NCBI RefSeq assembly: GCF_014203755.1
Contig: NZ_JACHJS010000001.1
Location: 310,001-374,000, forward strand
Source of the DNA: Saccharothrix violaceirubra
GTDB taxonomy: Bacteria; Actinomycetota; Actinomycetes; Mycobacteriales; Pseudonocardiaceae
DNA length: 64,000 nucleotides
Reading direction: 5' to 3'
Below the pieces are notes generated by a model. It did no database searches, had not been told where the DNA came from, and saw only the letters and a list, made by a program, of their open reading frames with translations. Both the position numbers and the translations under genes were made by a program. Of this stretch, positions 45,544 to 56,377 are shown in pieces. How positions within the stretch are numbered: position 1 is the stretch's first letter; the number at the start of each line of letters is the position of its first letter.

Positions 45544-46764
45544 TCAGCGGGGCACGTGGACCGCCGAAGCGGCCACCGTCCCGAGAAGAGCCAACCCGCC
45601 CGCCGCGGCAGCCGCCGCGGCCGGACCGGGCCCGTCGATCAACCGCCCGATCCACGGCAGCACCAACGCCGGCCCGGCCGTCGTGAACGTCGCCATCCAC
45701 CCGAAAGCCTCGGCCTTGCGCCCCTCCGGAGCCAACGCCCCGATCCGACTGTTGTTGGCCGCGATGGTCGGCGCGATCGTCAACCCGCCGATCACCAGCA
45801 CCACCCCGACCGACCAGGGCGACAACCCGACGACCGGCGGCAACACCGGCACCAGCGCCAACAACCCCAACGACATGGCGAACATCCGCCGCGCGAACCG
45901 CATGGGCCCCGTCCACCCGCCCGTGACCAGCCCGCCCACCACCGACCCGACACCCCACACCGCCGCCAGCGCACCGGCCAACGCGGGCACCCCGCCGTCC
46001 CGCGCCAAGGCGACGATCACCATGTCGATCGACACCAGCGACGCCACGATCGCCCCGGCCGCCAGGAACGACAACGCCAGCGACCGGTCCCGGAGCAGCG
46101 CCGGACCTCCGTGCGCGCGCTCGTGCGGCACGGGTCGGTCGATCCCGGCCCGGCGTAAAGCACGCAGGAACCCGAGCGCCCCCACCACGGCGGTCACCCC
46201 CGCGCCCCACAACGCGATCTCCGGACTCGCCACGGCGACCACGGCCGCCGCCGCTGCCGGACCGATCACGTAGGTCAACTCCTGCGTCGAAGCCTCCACC
46301 GTGAACACGGCGTTCAACGTCGGACCGGACGCCAGCCGCTGGAACCCCGCCCGGCTGAGCTGCGTGACCGGCGGCGTCGACACGCCGACCAGGAACGCGA
46401 CCACCACCGCCACCGGCCACGCCGACGCGGGCAGCAGCACCGGCACCAGGCCCAGCGCGGTGATCCCCACGGCGTAACCCGACACCGTCGCGAGCAGCAG
46501 GGGCGTCGCCGGCTTCCGGTCCGCTGCGCGACCCCGCAGCGGGCTCGCCACGCCCATGCCCAAGGTCATCGCACCGCCGACCACGCCCGCCAGCGCGTAC
46601 GAATCCGTCCACCCCACTACCAGGAACGCCACCGCCAAGGGCACTGTCGGCAGGTGCAACCGCCCGGCGAGCGCCCAGCACAGCAGGGCGGTCAGGCCGG
46701 GGATCGCGGCGAGTTCCCGGTAGGGACGGAGCACGGTGACCACTGTGCCCGAGGGGTCCGACAA
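45544..46764 (-). CDS. MFS transporter
   Basis: About 406 residues, 12 predicted membrane segments in two halves (from ELAAIPGLTALLCWALAGRL; loop motif SPLRGRAADRKPATPLLL; second half from LSFLAAGAIVASLVSIDMVI). Like small actinomycete efflux MFS proteins; the substrate is unknown. The start is uncertain: TTG at 46764 or GTG codons at 46743/46734, none with a clear ribosome site. It is divergent from the YbaB-like gene. Repeat array E begins just after its stop. Confidence 0.85.
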   Translation of the reverse strand: MSDPSGTVVTVLRPYRELAAIPGLTALLCWALAGRLHLPTVPLAVAFLVVGWTDSYALAGVVGGAMTLGMGVASPLRGRAADRKPATPLLLATVSGYAVGITALGLVPVLLPASAWPVAVVVAFLVGVSTPPVTQLSRAGFQRLASGPTLNAVFTVEASTQELTYVIGPAAAAAVVAVASPEIALWGAGVTAVVGALGFLRALRRAGIDRPVPHERAHGGPALLRDRSLALSFLAAGAIVASLVSIDMVIVALARDGGVPALAGALAAVWGVGSVVGGLVTGGWTGPMRFARRMFAMSLGLLALVPVLPPVVGLSPWSVGVVLVIGGLTIAPTIAANNSRIGALAPEGRKAEAFGWMATFTTAGPALVLPWIGRLIDGPGPAAAAAAAGGLALLGTVAASAVHVPR

Positions 46765-46843
46765 TTCACGGTCGATTCCACCGGAACCCGAAAGCCTCGG
46801 TTAGCGTCTGCACCTCACGTACGGCGCGACCGAGGGGACGACT

Positions 46844-47350
46844 GTGACCGATCCGAGCGGCCGGCGGGCCGAGCTGGAGGCACGCAACGCCGCCATGCGC
46901 GAACAGGTCGACACGCTCCTCGGCGAGCTGCGTGAGAAGACCGCACAACTGCGCGAGACGCAGGAGCGCGCGTTGGCCGTGACCGCGAGCGCGGTGTCCA
47001 AGGACGGGACGGTGAAAGCGTCGGTCGACGCGTCGGGCGCGTTGACCTCGCTGGAGTTCGCGCCGAGCGCGTTCGACCGCCACCAGACCCCGGACAAGCT
47101 GGCCCGACTGGCGACCGAGACGGTCCGGCAGGCCATCGCCAAGGCACGCACCGAGGTGGAGGAGACGCTGGCCGACGCGCGCACCGGCCCGTCGCTCGAC
47201 CTGTCGGAACTGCTGCCCGGCGTGCCGCCGCTGAGCGAACTGGTGCCCAAGCCGCCCGTCGTGGCCGATCCGCCCGCGACGACCCGGCGTCCCGCACCGC
47301 GTGACGACGACCAGGAGGGCGAGAGCTTCATGGACAGGAGCGGCTGGTGA
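46844..47350 (+). CDS. YbaB/EbfC-family protein at head of toxin locus
   Basis: 168 residues. An N-terminal coiled coil ([38 protein letters not shown]) is followed by the YbaB core ([40 protein letters not shown]) and a Pro-rich tail. YbaB proteins are nucleoid-associated, but versions in front of WXG100 genes recur in actinobacterial type VII effector loci and may act as chaperones or adaptors there (inference). GTG with GAGGGGAC upstream; TAGCGT at 46803 is a possible -10. The last codons overlap the next gene as GTGA. Confidence 0.85.
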   Translation: MTDPSGRRAELEARNAAMREQVDTLLGELREKTAQLRETQERALAVTASAVSKDGTVKASVDASGALTSLEFAPSAFDRHQTPDKLARLATETVRQAIAKARTEVEETLADARTGPSLDLSELLPGVPPLSELVPKPPVVADPPATTRRPAPRDDDQEGESFMDRSGW

Positions 47351-47658
47351 CCGGCTTCGGCGTCGACGTTTCCGGCCTTCGTCAGGGCGGCACGCAGTTC
47401 GGCGCCGCGGGCGACTCGCTCGACGGCGTCCTGCGCACGCTGGACTCCGCGCTGTCCGCCGAGGGCCAGTGCTGGGGCAACGACGAGTCGGGCCAGGCAT
47501 TCGCCAAGGAGTACGTGCCGAACTCGAAGGCCACGTTGGAGGCGTTCGGCAGCCTCGCCACGGCTTTGGCGGAGATCCGCGGCGCGGTCGACCAGACCGC
47601 CGACGCCTACGAGGGCTCGGACCACGGCAACGCGTCCGGCTTCACCCGGACTTACTGA
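47347..47658 (+). CDS. WXG100-like (ESX-type) small protein
   Basis: 103 residues, helical, with the family turn in [20 protein letters not shown] (W-G with a following acidic/FA helix). The length and this motif match ESAT-6-like proteins exported by type VII systems, often as partners of larger substrates. The GTGA overlap with the YbaB-like gene and 14 nt to the giant toxin place it in one operon. No EccC or other secretion gene is in the window. Confidence 0.85.
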   Translation: MTGFGVDVSGLRQGGTQFGAAGDSLDGVLRTLDSALSAEGQCWGNDESGQAFAKEYVPNSKATLEAFGSLATALAEIRGAVDQTADAYEGSDHGNASGFTRTY

Positions 47659-47672
47659 GGGGCTGGCAAGCG

Positions 47673-50600
47673 GTGGGCATCGAGATCCCGAGCGAGGTCA
47701 CGTGGCTCTTCCCGATCGTGGTCGGGCAGAGCTGGCCGGAGGGCGACGAGACGGCGCTGAGGCGCATGGCCGATGCCTATCGCACCGCCGCACAGGGCGT
47801 GAAGTCCGTGCTCGACGAGGCGAACGGCGCCGCGTCGACCGTGATGTCGAGCCAGACCGGTGAAGCGGTCAAGGCGTTCGAGGGGTACTGGAAGAAGTTC
47901 GCCGACGGCGACGACTCGTACCTGCCGAAGTTGCAGAAGATCTGCGAGCAGCTCGCGGAGAGTTGCGACAACACGGCGTTGGAGGTCGAGTACACCAAGC
48001 TGTCGATCATCGCGTCGCTGATCGCGCTGGCGATCGAGATCGCGGCGCTGGTGGCGGCGGCGTTCGGCACGTTCGGCGCGTCCACCGCCGGCATCCCGAT
48101 CGCGCAGCAGGCGACCAGGCTGATCGTGCAGTTCACGTTCCGGCAGCTGATCATCGCGATCCTGAAGGAGGTCGCGATCTCGGTCGGCATCGACGCGGCC
48201 ATCCAGGGCATCCAGATGCTGTCCGGCGAGCGCAAGAACTGGGACTGGGGCAAGACCGGCGAGGCGGCCGTGTCCGGCGCGGTGTCGGGTCTGGTCGGCG
48301 GCGTGTCGGGCGGCCTGAAGTTCCAGGGCGGCGGCCTGGCCGGGCAGATGGCCGTCGGTGCGACGCGCGGTGCCGTGGAAGGTGCCGTGTCGACGGTCGG
48401 CACGGCGGCCGTCATGGGCCAGGACATCAGCGCCAAGGACGTGCTGCTGGGTGCGACGTCCGGTGCGGTGTCCGGTGGCATCGGCGGTGCCAAGGACGGC
48501 ATCACGGTCGAGGCGCCGCACGTGACGCCCGGCGGTCCGGGCGGCGGACCCCCCGACCTGACGCCACCCGCCGGCGGCCCGCCGACCGGTGGTCCCCCGG
48601 GGGCCGCTCCCACCGGCGGCCCGACGGGATCGGGTCCCACCGGAACCGGCCCGACCGGAACCGGCCCGACGGGAGCGGGTCCGACCGGCTCCGCTCCGAC
48701 CGGAGCCGGGCCGGGTGGCGGTCCGTCCGGTCCGACCGTGAACCGCGACGGCCTGAACCGGCCGCGTGGCACGGACACCACCACTGCCTCGTCGGTGGCG
48801 GCTCCGCCCGCTCCCGGCCCGTCGGTGTCGATGCCGCCCCCGGTCGGCGGCGACCACTCCTCCGGTGGCCCGACGTCCTCGCCGGGAGGATTCACCGGAG
48901 CCCCGACCTCGAACGGCCCGCTGCCGACCTCGACGACCCCGTCGTCGGGCGGTTCGTCGATCGGCAACCGCCTGGGCGCACCGACGACCGGGGGTCCGAC
49001 GCCCGGTGGGCCGACCGCGACGCCGGGGCACGGTGGCACCTCGCCGGGAACCCCCGCCGCGGGCAGGACTCCCACCGCCACACCGGGTTTCGGCCCGGGA
49101 TCGTCCGGAAGCCACCCGACACCGGGTGCGTCCGGCGGCCACGGCACCACTTCGGGCACGGGCGCCACGCACTCGACACCGGGGTCGACCGGCGCGACCC
49201 CCGGCGGCCACCCGACTCCGGGCGGCGCGGGCACGACGCCGGGCCACGGCTCGACTCCGGGCACAGGTTCGTTGCCCGGCAACGGTTCCACGCCCGGTAC
49301 GTCCGCTCCCGGTGGTCCGACGTCGGGCACCGGCCCGAACCCCGGTAGCGGGGCGACTCCCACCGCCGGTTCGACGCCGGGTGCCCACTCGACTCCCGGT
49401 TCCGGACTTCCCGGTTCCGGCGTGCCGGGCGCCGGCCCGGCCGGGTCGGGTCTGCCGGGCTCAGGCCCGGTGGGTTCCGGTGCGCCCGGTTCGGGCCCGA
49501 TCGGTTCCGGCGTGCCGGGTGCGGGCCCGGCCGGCTCGGGTCTTCCTGGTTCCGGCCCGGTGGGTTCCGGTCTGCCGGGTGCCGGTTCGGCGGGTTCGGG
49601 TCTTCCTGGTTCCGGCCCCGTCGGGTCGGGTGTGCCGGGTTCGGGTCCGGTCGGGTCCGGTCTTCCTGGTTCGGGTCCGGTCGGTTCAGGTGTGCCCGGT
49701 TCCGGTCCGGTGGGTTCCGGCTTGCCTGGCACCGGTCCCGTCGGGTCGGGCCTTCCGGGGACCGGTCCGGTCGGTTCGGGTGTGCCGGGTTCGGGTCCGG
49801 TCGGGTCGGGTGTGCCGGGGGTCGGTCCGACGGGCTCGGGTCTGCCCGGCCCTGGTCCGGTCGGTCCGGGGGCCGGGCCGCACGGTGGTGGTCCGGCTCC
49901 GCACCTGTCCGGTGGTGCTCCGGGCGCTGGGTCGCACTCGGGTCCCGCTTCGGGGACCGGTCCCATGGGTGGCGGTGGAGGGTTCGCGCCGCCTCCCGGT
50001 GGTGGTGCACCCGGTGGTGGTGGCGGGGGACTCGGCGGGGGCCGTCCGTCGGCGCCCACGGCGAGCGGCTACTTCTCGGACGACCACTCGTCCGGTGTGC
50101 GCGGGACCGACGCGGTGAGCGCCAGTTCCGTGACCGGTGCGCCGGTCGAGGCCTACGCGAATCCGTCGTACCAGCCGACGCCCGACCAGCGGTCGGCGAT
50201 CCCGCAGCAGCCGACGGGTTTCGGTCCCCAGCAGGGGTTCGGCCCGCAGCAGGGCTACACGCCGCCGCCCGGTTCGTCCGCACCCGCCCACCAGGCCCCG
50301 CCCGGGGGCCAACCGCCCCGCCCGGACGCGGCACCGCGTCCGACGAGGCCCGACGCCCCCTTCGCCCGCGGCCCCGAAGCCTTGGCCCGGCCCGACGCAC
50401 CGCGTCCCTCCGACGGCCGCCCGACGGACACCCGTCCCGGCTCGCCCGCCGGACGCGGCCCCGACGCACCGGCCCCACGCGGCTCGGAACCACGCGGCTC
50501 GGAACCACGCTGGGAGGCACCCGGCGGCCGTGGCACGGAGTCCCCGGCCTCGCGCGGCGCCGAGCCACGCTGGGAACCACCCGCCGCTCGCGGCACGGAG

Positions 50601-53600
50601 TCCCCGACCCCACGCGTTGCCGAGCCCGCGAGGCCCGACGCCCCCGCGTCCCGCGGCACCGATCCGACCCGGCCCGACGGTCCGGCCACTCGTGGCACCG
50701 ACGCCCCGACACCGACCGACGGCCCCGCTTCACGCGGCACGGAACCCGGTGCGGAGTCCCCGGTGTCGCGTGGCACGGACCCGACCCGGCCCGACGGCCC
50801 GGTCGCCCGCGGCACGGACACGCCGGCTCCGGCCGACGGTCCGGCCTCGCGTGGCACCGAGCCGCCGACCACCGGTGACGCGCGGCCGGACGCCACGCCG
50901 ACCGACGCTACGCCGGTCGACTCGACCCCGGTCGACTCGACCCCCGCCGACACGTCGACCGATCCGGCACCCGGGACCACCGACCCCGCCGATCGCGTGC
51001 CCGCGGACTCCGGCCCGACCGACCCGGGCACCGAAACCCCCGACAAGATCGGGGCACCGGGAGACGAGCACACCCCGGCGGCCTCCCACGAGTGGCCCAC
51101 CGACCCCGGAACCACCGACCCGGGAACCACCGACACCGCTCCGGCCGACTCGACCCCGTCCGACGCCGATCCCTTCCCCCACAAGGGCCCCTGGAACAAC
51201 CCGGCCGGTGTGGTGGAGGGGTTCTCGCACGACGGCCCCTACCATTCGGTGCACGACTCGACCGGTCCGACGGACCGCGAGGTCGGCACCTACGACCAGC
51301 GCGCCGCGGCGATCATCGAGCCCACTTACCAGCCCTACGGCCCCTACGGCTCCTACGAGCCGTTCATCCAGGCCCACTCCAGGCCCGACGGCTCCATCGC
51401 CTGGCCGCCCAACCAGGGCGCGGGCGGTCCCCGGGTCGTCGTCGAACTCCCGGCGGGCACGGTGCTCGACCGGTTCGGCAGTCCGATGGGCGACTTCCTC
51501 AGCCCGTTGCGCCCGGACGGTCAGGCGTACGGCTTCGGCGAGCGGGCGATCATGCCCGACAGCATGGGCAAGGGCTACCACGTCTACGTGCTCGACCGGC
51601 CGCTCATGGTCGAGCTGGCCCCCGTCGCCCCGGCGTTCGACCAGACCGGCGGCGCGCGCCAGCTCCAGCCGGTCGCGCACCCGGACCTGGTGGACCCGGC
51701 CACCGGGAACATGTCGGTCCAGCACCTGATCGACCTCGGTCACCTGCACGAGGTCGACGTGCCGCCCGCCGACGGCCGGGTGCTGCCGCCCGACTTCGGC
51801 ACGTTCGACGAGAACGGCAACGTCCGCACGCCCGACACCGTCACCGTCGACGACGCCCGCGACGGTGCGTTCGACGACTACACCCCGACCACGAACGACG
51901 CTTCGAACCTCACCCCCAACCCGGATCTGGGCCCGGTCGCGCACCGGGGTCCGATCCCGCTCGGCGAGGTGTCCCAACGCGTCGACCAGGCCATCCGCAA
52001 CAGCACGCCCACGGACGCGGGCGTCGCCCTGCACACCGAGCAGCGCCTGCGCGACCTGAGCGCACGCATCCCGCAGAGCGGCGACCACGTCGTCCTCGAC
52101 GTGCACACCGACGGCGACGGCGTGCGCATCGGCGACACGCACTACACCCGCCCCGAACTGGTCGAACTGATCAACAACCACCCGGACCTCGCCGGGCGGC
52201 CGATCATGTTCGTCGGCTGCGAGGCCGGTGTCGGCGGCGAGAACAGCCTGGCCTCCTACGTGGCCCGGGAGACCGGTCAGCAGGTCGTCGCGCCGGACAA
52301 CCTCGCGTGGTCCGACCCGGACGGCAACGTCTACTCCAGCTCCCGTGACGGCGCCGGCCCCACGCTCCCGCCCGACGGCGGCTGGCACGCGTTCGACCCG
52401 GACGGCACGATCACGCCCACCGGCGAGAACGGCATGCCCCCCGGCCACGAGCCGACGGGCGACCTCGGCGACGAGAGCGCCCACCGGGGCCGCGAGCACC
52501 TCGAACCGCAGGTGCAGACGCAGTGGGAGGAACCGACCACCACGCACCGCGAGTCGGTCACGTTGCCCGAGGGCCAGTCCTACTTCGAGGGCCGCGACCT
52601 GCCCCGCGACACCAGCGTGGAGGTCCGCGACCCCGACGGCCGGGTCCGCTCGGTCGTCCACGTCGACGCGGACGGCAACGTCTCGGTCGACGCCCGGGCC
52701 ACCAACACCCGCGAGAACCCCGAGGTGGCCCGGCCGTACCCGAACGCGGACTACCGCGTCGAGATCGGCAACCGCAACGACGCGTTCGTGGCCAACGCCG
52801 ACGGCACGATGCGCACCTGGACCGACGAGATCAAGGTCGGCGGGCGGACCGTCGAGGTCGAGCGCCGGGTGATCGTCGACGAGGTGCCCGAGCCCGCCAA
52901 CGGCCGGCAGACCATCGACCGCGACCACCCCATGGCGCCCCGGCCGGGCGAGGCGTTCGTCGCCCGCACCGACCTCCCGGCCGATACGCGCATGGAGGTG
53001 TACGACACCGAGGGCAACTACCGCGGCACGGTCCAGACCGGCGCCGACGGCCGCCCGCGCTGGGTCGCCGCACCCGACTTCTGGGGCACGGCCGACGAAC
53101 CGCACCGCAACCCCGAGACCACGCACGTGATCGAGGGCGCCAACTACAACATCGACCGCGGCCCGCTGCACCAGGAGTTCCGCACCGACGAGCACGGCAA
53201 CCCGCAGGACGCCGCGCCCAACGTCGCGCCGCGGTTCGAGAACACCCGCACGGTCGACGGTCTGCGGCAGAACGAGCCGTTCAGCCGGCCCGGCCAGGTG
53301 CACGACCGCAGCACCGAGTACACGGTCTCCGACGAGCACGGCCAGCCGCGCGGTCGCGTGATCACCGACGAGAACGGCCTGGTGGTCTACGAGGAGACGT
53401 TCTCCGGCCAGCGCAGCCGGGCCAACGCGGAGATCACCGCCGCGCCCCCGACCGCGGTCGTCACCTCCGACGGCTTCTACGGCCTGGACCGGGGCGACGC
53501 GACCAGTCCGGTGCCGACCTGGCCGACGCCTGTGGGCGAGGTCCACCTGGGCATCGAGGTCGTCCGGGACGAGAACGGCCGCAACGTCCCCACGGTCCGC

Positions 53601-54365
53601 GTCCTGGACGGCGACACGTCGGGGTGGACGCCCGAGCAGCGTGCCGCCGTGGAACGCCCTTACGACAACTCGAACCCGTTCTCCGGCCGCGAGGACCTGC
53701 CGCCCGGCACCCGGTTCGTGCTGGAGGACCGGCAGGGCAACGGCTACAGCACGATCCAGACCGGCGACGACGGCGTGCCGTCCCACGTGCACACCTTCCG
53801 CCCGTTCAGCGCGGACATGAACACGCCGCTGCCCAACGCGACGGTCAGCGCGGACAACGGCATGTGGACCGGCCGCACCGACGGGCTGGGCGAGACCACC
53901 GCGACCACGGGCCGTCCCGACTTCAACTCGGGCGGTCACATCCGGCGCGACGAGACCGCGCAGCGCAACGTCGGCGACCACGGCGAGGTGTCCGTCGACC
54001 CGGAGACCGGCAAGAAGACCAAGCTCTCCGACGGTGGCCACCACGGCGGCAACGAGATGGGCTTCCCCGGCGAGGAGATCAACCAGTCCAGCCAGCAGCG
54101 CGACGAGAACCAGGGCAACCGGCGGCCGGCGTTCGCCACCGACGAGACCTGGTACGCGATGGAACGGGACCGTGCGCGGTTCGTGGCCGAGGGTCTCGGT
54201 ACGGTCGAGTCCGTCGACACGTTCGCGTTGCGCGACCCGGGTCAGCGGCACCCGCACACCTACCAGACCCGCTGGCGCGTGACGTTGCCGGACGGCACCA
54301 CGAGGAATTACTTCAGGAGCTACCCGAATGAGCACAACGCGGCCCTCTGGCCCAGCGACTTCTGA
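47673..54365 (+). CDS. Giant CpnT-like polymorphic toxin: TNT-type NADase domain and C-terminal nuclease
   Basis: 2230 residues. N-terminal CpnT/WXG-like helical domain with hydrophobic helices (1-200; [20 protein letters not shown]). Gly/Pro/Ser linker (283-850) with fifteen 10-residue repeats, then Arg/Thr/Pro repeats. Internal TNT-type domain (1253-1333) with R1267 in LDRFG, H1303 in GYHVYVL and Q1324 in FDQTGG. A segment with [11 protein letters not shown] (1471) and FVGCEAGVG (1513) recalls DUF4347/clan-CD His-Cys folds. Four beta repeats (1623-2076) of the LPxxTxxEVxD type. C-terminus: an NS_2-type DNA/RNA endonuclease, DGGHH at 2120-2124 and [18 protein letters not shown] at 47673 has GAGGGG upstream. 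The immunity gene starts 38 nt before its stop. Confidence 0.87.
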   Translation: MGIEIPSEVTWLFPIVVGQSWPEGDETALRRMADAYRTAAQGVKSVLDEANGAASTVMSSQTGEAVKAFEGYWKKFADGDDSYLPKLQKICEQLAESCDNTALEVEYTKLSIIASLIALAIEIAALVAAAFGTFGASTAGIPIAQQATRLIVQFTFRQLIIAILKEVAISVGIDAAIQGIQMLSGERKNWDWGKTGEAAVSGAVSGLVGGVSGGLKFQGGGLAGQMAVGATRGAVEGAVSTVGTAAVMGQDISAKDVLLGATSGAVSGGIGGAKDGITVEAPHVTPGGPGGGPPDLTPPAGGPPTGGPPGAAPTGGPTGSGPTGTGPTGTGPTGAGPTGSAPTGAGPGGGPSGPTVNRDGLNRPRGTDTTTASSVAAPPAPGPSVSMPPPVGGDHSSGGPTSSPGGFTGAPTSNGPLPTSTTPSSGGSSIGNRLGAPTTGGPTPGGPTATPGHGGTSPGTPAAGRTPTATPGFGPGSSGSHPTPGASGGHGTTSGTGATHSTPGSTGATPGGHPTPGGAGTTPGHGSTPGTGSLPGNGSTPGTSAPGGPTSGTGPNPGSGATPTAGSTPGAHSTPGSGLPGSGVPGAGPAGSGLPGSGPVGSGAPGSGPIGSGVPGAGPAGSGLPGSGPVGSGLPGAGSAGSGLPGSGPVGSGVPGSGPVGSGLPGSGPVGSGVPGSGPVGSGLPGTGPVGSGLPGTGPVGSGVPGSGPVGSGVPGVGPTGSGLPGPGPVGPGAGPHGGGPAPHLSGGAPGAGSHSGPASGTGPMGGGGGFAPPPGGGAPGGGGGGLGGGRPSAPTASGYFSDDHSSGVRGTDAVSASSVTGAPVEAYANPSYQPTPDQRSAIPQQPTGFGPQQGFGPQQGYTPPPGSSAPAHQAPPGGQPPRPDAAPRPTRPDAPFARGPEALARPDAPRPSDGRPTDTRPGSPAGRGPDAPAPRGSEPRGSEPRWEAPGGRGTESPASRGAEPRWEPPAARGTESPTPRVAEPARPDAPASRGTDPTRPDGPATRGTDAPTPTDGPASRGTEPGAESPVSRGTDPTRPDGPVARGTDTPAPADGPASRGTEPPTTGDARPDATPTDATPVDSTPVDSTPADTSTDPAPGTTDPADRVPADSGPTDPGTETPDKIGAPGDEHTPAASHEWPTDPGTTDPGTTDTAPADSTPSDADPFPHKGPWNNPAGVVEGFSHDGPYHSVHDSTGPTDREVGTYDQRAAAIIEPTYQPYGPYGSYEPFIQAHSRPDGSIAWPPNQGAGGPRVVVELPAGTVLDRFGSPMGDFLSPLRPDGQAYGFGERAIMPDSMGKGYHVYVLDRPLMVELAPVAPAFDQTGGARQLQPVAHPDLVDPATGNMSVQHLIDLGHLHEVDVPPADGRVLPPDFGTFDENGNVRTPDTVTVDDARDGAFDDYTPTTNDASNLTPNPDLGPVAHRGPIPLGEVSQRVDQAIRNSTPTDAGVALHTEQRLRDLSARIPQSGDHVVLDVHTDGDGVRIGDTHYTRPELVELINNHPDLAGRPIMFVGCEAGVGGENSLASYVARETGQQVVAPDNLAWSDPDGNVYSSSRDGAGPTLPPDGGWHAFDPDGTITPTGENGMPPGHEPTGDLGDESAHRGREHLEPQVQTQWEEPTTTHRESVTLPEGQSYFEGRDLPRDTSVEVRDPDGRVRSVVHVDADGNVSVDARATNTRENPEVARPYPNADYRVEIGNRNDAFVANADGTMRTWTDEIKVGGRTVEVERRVIVDEVPEPANGRQTIDRDHPMAPRPGEAFVARTDLPADTRMEVYDTEGNYRGTVQTGADGRPRWVAAPDFWGTADEPHRNPETTHVIEGANYNIDRGPLHQEFRTDEHGNPQDAAPNVAPRFENTRTVDGLRQNEPFSRPGQVHDRSTEYTVSDEHGQPRGRVITDENGLVVYEETFSGQRSRANAEITAAPPTAVVTSDGFYGLDRGDATSPVPTWPTPVGEVHLGIEVVRDENGRNVPTVRVLDGDTSGWTPEQRAAVERPYDNSNPFSGREDLPPGTRFVLEDRQGNGYSTIQTGDDGVPSHVHTFRPFSADMNTPLPNATVSADNGMWTGRTDGLGETTATTGRPDFNSGGHIRRDETAQRNVGDHGEVSVDPETGKKTKLSDGGHHGGNEMGFPGEEINQSSQQRDENQGNRRPAFATDETWYAMERDRARFVAEGLGTVESVDTFALRDPGQRHPHTYQTRWRVTLPDGTTRNYFRSYPNEHNAALWPSDF
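49413..49862 (+). repeat. 30-bp tandem repeat in toxin linker
   Basis: Fifteen in-frame copies coding GSG(L/V/A)PG(S/A/T)GP(V/A). Copies 7-13 are nearly identical at the DNA level. It is a flexible spacer whose length could change by slippage without a frameshift, and also a likely assembly trouble spot. Confidence 0.9.
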
Positions 54366-54789
54366 TCGCCACGACGAGTTGTTGCAGCGCATCGGGAACC
54401 TGCTGCTCGACGTCGCGCCGCCGGACTTCCGGCGGGTCGACCTGCTGGTGCGGCTGACCGTGGGCGTGCAGGACGCGGAGCTGACCGTGTACCGGCAGGA
54501 CGGCACGAGCCTCGCCGCCGACCTGCCCGACGGTCTGCTCGCCGCGTTCACCGAGATGCGGCAGGTGCTCTACCGGCCCGGTCGCGGGGCGTGGTTCTCG
54601 GCGCGTTGCGTCGTGAACGCGCCCGCGCGCATCGACATCACCTACAACGTCGACCACGACCCGAAGTTCGTCCCGGAGATCCCCGCCGAGCACTTCGCGC
54701 GCGACCTCGAGGTCTTCCCGCGCGACGAGGCGTTCACGCCGGACTGGCTGCGGCGCAAGCTCGCGGGTGCAGAGGAGCAGAACGCATGA
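54328..54789 (+). CDS. YezG-like immunity protein
   Basis: 153 residues of the YezG/DUF600-like fold ([68 protein letters not shown]). In Bacillus, YezG neutralises the DNase tip of YeeF, which is of the same nuclease family as the toxin ending here. That makes it the expected cognate immunity protein. AGGAG lies 8 nt before the ATG, inside the toxin gene, so the two are coupled. Cytoplasmic. Confidence 0.85.
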   Translation: MSTTRPSGPATSDRHDELLQRIGNLLLDVAPPDFRRVDLLVRLTVGVQDAELTVYRQDGTSLAADLPDGLLAAFTEMRQVLYRPGRGAWFSARCVVNAPARIDITYNVDHDPKFVPEIPAEHFARDLEVFPRDEAFTPDWLRRKLAGAEEQNA

Positions 54790-56303
54790 CCGCGCCCGAA
54801 CCGGTCCTGTCGATCGAGGACCAGAACGCGATCCTGGGCTCGGTGACCACGTTGCTGGTGCAGCGGTTGCCGGGCGACTGGGAGCAGCTGTGGGTCGACT
54901 TCCGGATGATGGGCCGCCACCTGGAGGTCGACGCCAACGGCGTCACGATCTTCGGCCGCGCGTTCGCGTGGGAGCTGCCCGAGGAGGCGCTGCCGTTCTT
55001 CGTGCAGCTCCGCGACGGCATGGCCACGAGCACGCGTGGCACGTGGTACTCGCTGAAGTTCCACCTGGTGCACCCGGACACGTACTCGGCCGAGTTCAAC
55101 CGCGACGTCGACCCGGAGTGGACGCACCGCCCGCTGGAGCGGCACTACCTGGAGGAGCTGGACGCCTACCCGCGGCCGGCCGAGGCGATCCCGGACTGGC
55201 TGCGCACGCGCGCCGGCCTGGAGGCGCCGACGTCCGCGCTCTTCCTGGCGCCGGTGTTCGACGGTCTCGACGAGCAGGGCGCGCCGGTCTTCCAGCGGCC
55301 GGGCGTGCACCCGCAGGAACTCGACGACGTGCTGGCGTACCTGGAGAACGCGCCGGTCGTGCTGGCCGCGCGCAGCTACGGGCAGGACGCGCTCAAGCCG
55401 GACGCGGCGCCGGCCGTGCCGCTGACGTTCCACACCGACGGCACGTGGGTGTGGCCCGGTGGCGTCGCGTACTACCTGCGCACGCATGCCGTCGCGCCCG
55501 TGCCGCAGCTCGTGCAGCACATCCGCGACAACGACTACCACGTGCCCGAGGTCGACGACGACACGCAGAAGGCCGCCGCGGCCCTGGCCACCGGCCAGGC
55601 CGAGGGCGCGCCGTTGCCGCCGTTCACGCCGCGCGTGATCGACGAGAGCGACCGGCGGGTGTTGGAGAAGCTGCGTGAGCGGCTCGTGGCGTACGGCGTC
55701 GACGAGAACGAGTACGGCATCCTCGAACCCCGGCTGGACGCCCTGGTCGTCGAGCCCGCGCCCGGTCCGGAGGGCTGGCAGGTCCAGTTCTGGGACTCCA
55801 GCCGCGGTCCGCAGGGGCGTCCGCGGGTGTACCCGCACGCGGTCGACGCCGCCAAGGTGCTGCTCGCCGAACTGCTGTGGAGCCGGGAGCCCGTGCGGCG
55901 CGACGCCACGCCGACCGCCGGCATCCCCGTGCGGCCGGTCGTGGACATCCAGCCGTTGCCCGACGAGCCGCCGCTGTCGTTGTTCCGGGACCGCGAACCC
56001 GTGCTGCTCGAAGCCGGCGTCGAACTGGACCGGTTCGGTTCGGAGGAGGGCAATCTCACGTACGCGGCGGGCACGATGTTCGGCAACCGGTCGCTCCCAC
56101 CGGATTGGCTGAACCGCCGCTACCACGTGTACCGCGTGCAACGCCCGGTGCCCGCGCTCAAGGGTGTCGCGGTCCCGTGGTTCGGGCAGGTCGGCGGCGG
56201 AACCGGGTATTTCCTGAACCGACCGGTCCGCGACCTGCTCGCGGACGGCAGCCTGGTCGAGGTGTCCGAAGCGACGACGCAACCACCGGCACCGAGGGTC
56301 TGA
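54786..56303 (+). CDS. YezG-like/TNT fusion protein
   Basis: 505 residues. Residues 1-145 repeat the YezG-like fold (ILGSVTTLLVQRLPGDWEQL, LYSL-type beta region, RHYLEELDAYPRPAEAIPDW). A middle domain (~150-265; FDGLDEQGAPVFQRPGVHPQ, FHTDGTWVWPGGVAYYLRTH) is shared with the next protein. The C-terminal TNT domain (from ~410) keeps R416 (LDRFGSEEG), H447 (RYHVYRV) and Q468 (WFGQVGGGTGYFL), the residues expected for NAD+ glycohydrolase activity. There is no export signal. The ATGA overlap with the immunity gene couples them. Either a toxin or a TNT-fold decoy; activity is unproven. Confidence 0.82.
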   Translation: MTAPEPVLSIEDQNAILGSVTTLLVQRLPGDWEQLWVDFRMMGRHLEVDANGVTIFGRAFAWELPEEALPFFVQLRDGMATSTRGTWYSLKFHLVHPDTYSAEFNRDVDPEWTHRPLERHYLEELDAYPRPAEAIPDWLRTRAGLEAPTSALFLAPVFDGLDEQGAPVFQRPGVHPQELDDVLAYLENAPVVLAARSYGQDALKPDAAPAVPLTFHTDGTWVWPGGVAYYLRTHAVAPVPQLVQHIRDNDYHVPEVDDDTQKAAAALATGQAEGAPLPPFTPRVIDESDRRVLEKLRERLVAYGVDENEYGILEPRLDALVVEPAPGPEGWQVQFWDSSRGPQGRPRVYPHAVDAAKVLLAELLWSREPVRRDATPTAGIPVRPVVDIQPLPDEPPLSLFRDREPVLLEAGVELDRFGSEEGNLTYAAGTMFGNRSLPPDWLNRRYHVYRVQRPVPALKGVAVPWFGQVGGGTGYFLNRPVRDLLADGSLVEVSEATTQPPAPRV

Positions 56304-56377
56304 CCTCGATCGCGTGGCGTGGTTAGTCCTTTCGGCGTAGCGGGGGTCGGTGCGGGCACCCTGTGTCGCAGGGGAAG

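Noticed and set aside
48766..50118. Frames in the other phases of the toxin linker
   Set aside because: Arg-rich shadows of the Gly/Pro repeat.
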